Part shown: piece by piece, positions 63,149 to 64,000 of the stretch
Layout: each line of letters opens with the position of its first letter
How positions within the stretch are numbered: the stretch's first letter is position 1
NCBI GenBank assembly: GCA_035270785.1
Contig: DATESN010000075.1
Coordinates: forward strand, 1 to 64,000
Direction: 5' to 3'
Source: DATESN01 sp035270785
GTDB lineage: Bacteria; Bacillota; Clostridia; Lachnospirales; Lachnospiraceae
DNA: 64,000 bases
Notes under the pieces: generated by a model
The model's input: the letters and a program-made list of their open reading frames with translations, nothing else
Databases searched by the model: none
What the model was told of the DNA's origin: nothing
Position numbers and translations under genes: made by a program

Positions 63149-64000
63149 ATGAGTGAGGATATATATACTAATGGGACGAATGGATGTGTGGACTTTAGCG
63201 ATGTCGGGATGGGGGATATCATTAATATTGACAATCTTTCAGGAGATGCACTGGATCATGCTATATTTTTGAATTCTCAGACTCGTATGATGCGGCAAAA
63301 AGCAGCATCCAATCAGAGGTCGCAAAGTTCACAGGCACGACCACAGCCACATCCACAACCACAGCCAACCCTGTATCGATATTATGCAGATCAGAAAGAG
63401 CATTATTATAGTAGAAACGGAGAATGGTATTCTGCTTTTTACCTCCATACAGATTCGAACTGTAAATTTATAAAAAATGGTCAGAATTTAGCAGAACCTT
63501 CTCGATACGATGCACTGAAAAAGGCCCGACTGACAACGAAGTACATAAAGTTTTGTCCTTGGTGTGTGGTGGAAGAGGATGAGGATAAAGATTATAACAA
63601 GTGGATTAGAGATTATTTTTCGAAATATCCGGACTATGATGAAGTACCCAAATTACATGCACAACACATTATGCATCAGGAGAAAGACCTGATGAAACAA
63701 GGAAAAACCACTTCCAGTGTTGTAAAAGGAATTCCTTCAGATGCGTTATTTTATTACTACTATTTGGAGAGCCACCATGTGAAAGAAAGAGTACTGACAA
63801 CCTTAAGTCTTCAACTCGAATTCACATCAGAGGAGTCGAATATGGGAAAATATTTGGAACTTCCAATCCAAATAATTCTATATAAAAATGGACTATTTGG
63901 TCAAAAGAAAATAGTGGATGTGTCTGGTACATACGCGGCAAATATAATTCACATAGGTTCAAAACCAAAAGAACACTTTTTGCTACCAAAGATTCCGTTG
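63149..64000 (+). CDS. cytosolic protein with His/Cys motif, 3' end outside window
   Basis: The frame opens at ATG 63149 after GAAAGGGG and stays open to the window end (284 codons). There is no signal peptide. After an acidic N-terminus a Gln/Pro/Arg linker (about 54-72, ending in HPQPQP) leads to a domain with HTDSNCKFIKNG and KFCPWC. This H-x5-C...C-x2-C pattern resembles a zinc-binding module of the Ada-like or rubredoxin-like kind. The C-terminal part is not recognised. It lies 31 bp after the third lipoprotein gene and may be co-transcribed. Confidence 0.7.
   Translation, partial: MSEDIYTNGTNGCVDFSDVGMGDIINIDNLSGDALDHAIFLNSQTRMMRQKAASNQRSQSSQARPQPHPQPQPTLYRYYADQKEHYYSRNGEWYSAFYLHTDSNCKFIKNGQNLAEPSRYDALKKARLTTKYIKFCPWCVVEEDEDKDYNKWIRDYFSKYPDYDEVPKLHAQHIMHQEKDLMKQGKTTSSVVKGIPSDALFYYYYLESHHVKERVLTTLSLQLEFTSEESNMGKYLELPIQIILYKNGLFGQKKIVDVSGTYAANIIHIGSKPKEHFLLPKIPL

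Overview
The window is AT-rich, densely coded DNA from an anaerobic Firmicute, most likely a Lachnospiraceae-type clostridium. This rests on Shine-Dalgarno starts before most genes, an Asn-type T-box upstream of an archaeal-type aspartyl-tRNA synthetase plus gatCAB, a glutaminyl-tRNA synthetase in the same genome, KtrAB, NrnA-like and DUF6062/DUF6106-type proteins, and the absence of any respiratory genes. The genus cannot be fixed from sequence alone.

Layout. 1-6000: end of a chemoreceptor; a minus-strand envelope cluster (polysaccharide deacetylase, SGNH hydrolase, MBOAT acyltransferase); a Cys-rich anchored surface protein. 6000-12900: housekeeping genes (PLP aminotransferase, methyltransferase, Hsp33, NAD synthetase, a small FMN-bind-like membrane protein, DapF, a YaiI/YqxD protein). 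12900-17900: T-box-controlled aspS-gatC-gatA-gatB operon for tRNA-dependent amidation. 18700-26700: guaB, then a tight unit of a GGDEF-EAL protein, purH and an NrnA-like DHH phosphoesterase. 26800-36000: BlaI-type regulator, glnS, DUF2225 protein, MocR regulator, TetR regulator, DUF6062 protein, a PfkB-like protein with altered catalytic residues, and a uracil permease. 36200-42340: DNA-maintenance genes (radical SAM protein with HhH and its partner behind a LexA-like box, a nuclease-XPD helicase fusion, endonuclease IV) around a His15-less HPr homologue. 42770-50500: GH13 glycosidase, KtrBA, MATE transporter, thioesterase, DtxR-like regulator with a FeoB-associated Cys-rich peptide, UDPGP-family nucleotidyltransferase and tRNA-Trp.

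50800-64000 is accessory in character. A complete insertion sequence (50792-52391, 16-bp inverted repeats, 5-bp target duplication) lies 35 bp upstream of a four-gene sensory unit: AraC-type response regulator, two solute-binding proteins and a YesM-type histidine kinase. No permease or ATPase is present, which resembles the hexose-phosphate sensing HptARS arrangement. A membrane LuxR-type regulator, three unrecognised lipoproteins and a protein with a His/Cys motif follow; the last runs off the window.

The points most worth a second look are the LexA-like site before the radical SAM pair, the c-di-GMP/purine/dinucleotidase operon, the transporter-less binding-protein two-component unit behind the IS, the PfkB homologue with both catalytic-loop Asp replaced by Asn, and the palindrome over the promoter of the FeoB-associated peptide. 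No CRISPR array, rRNA or prophage was seen.
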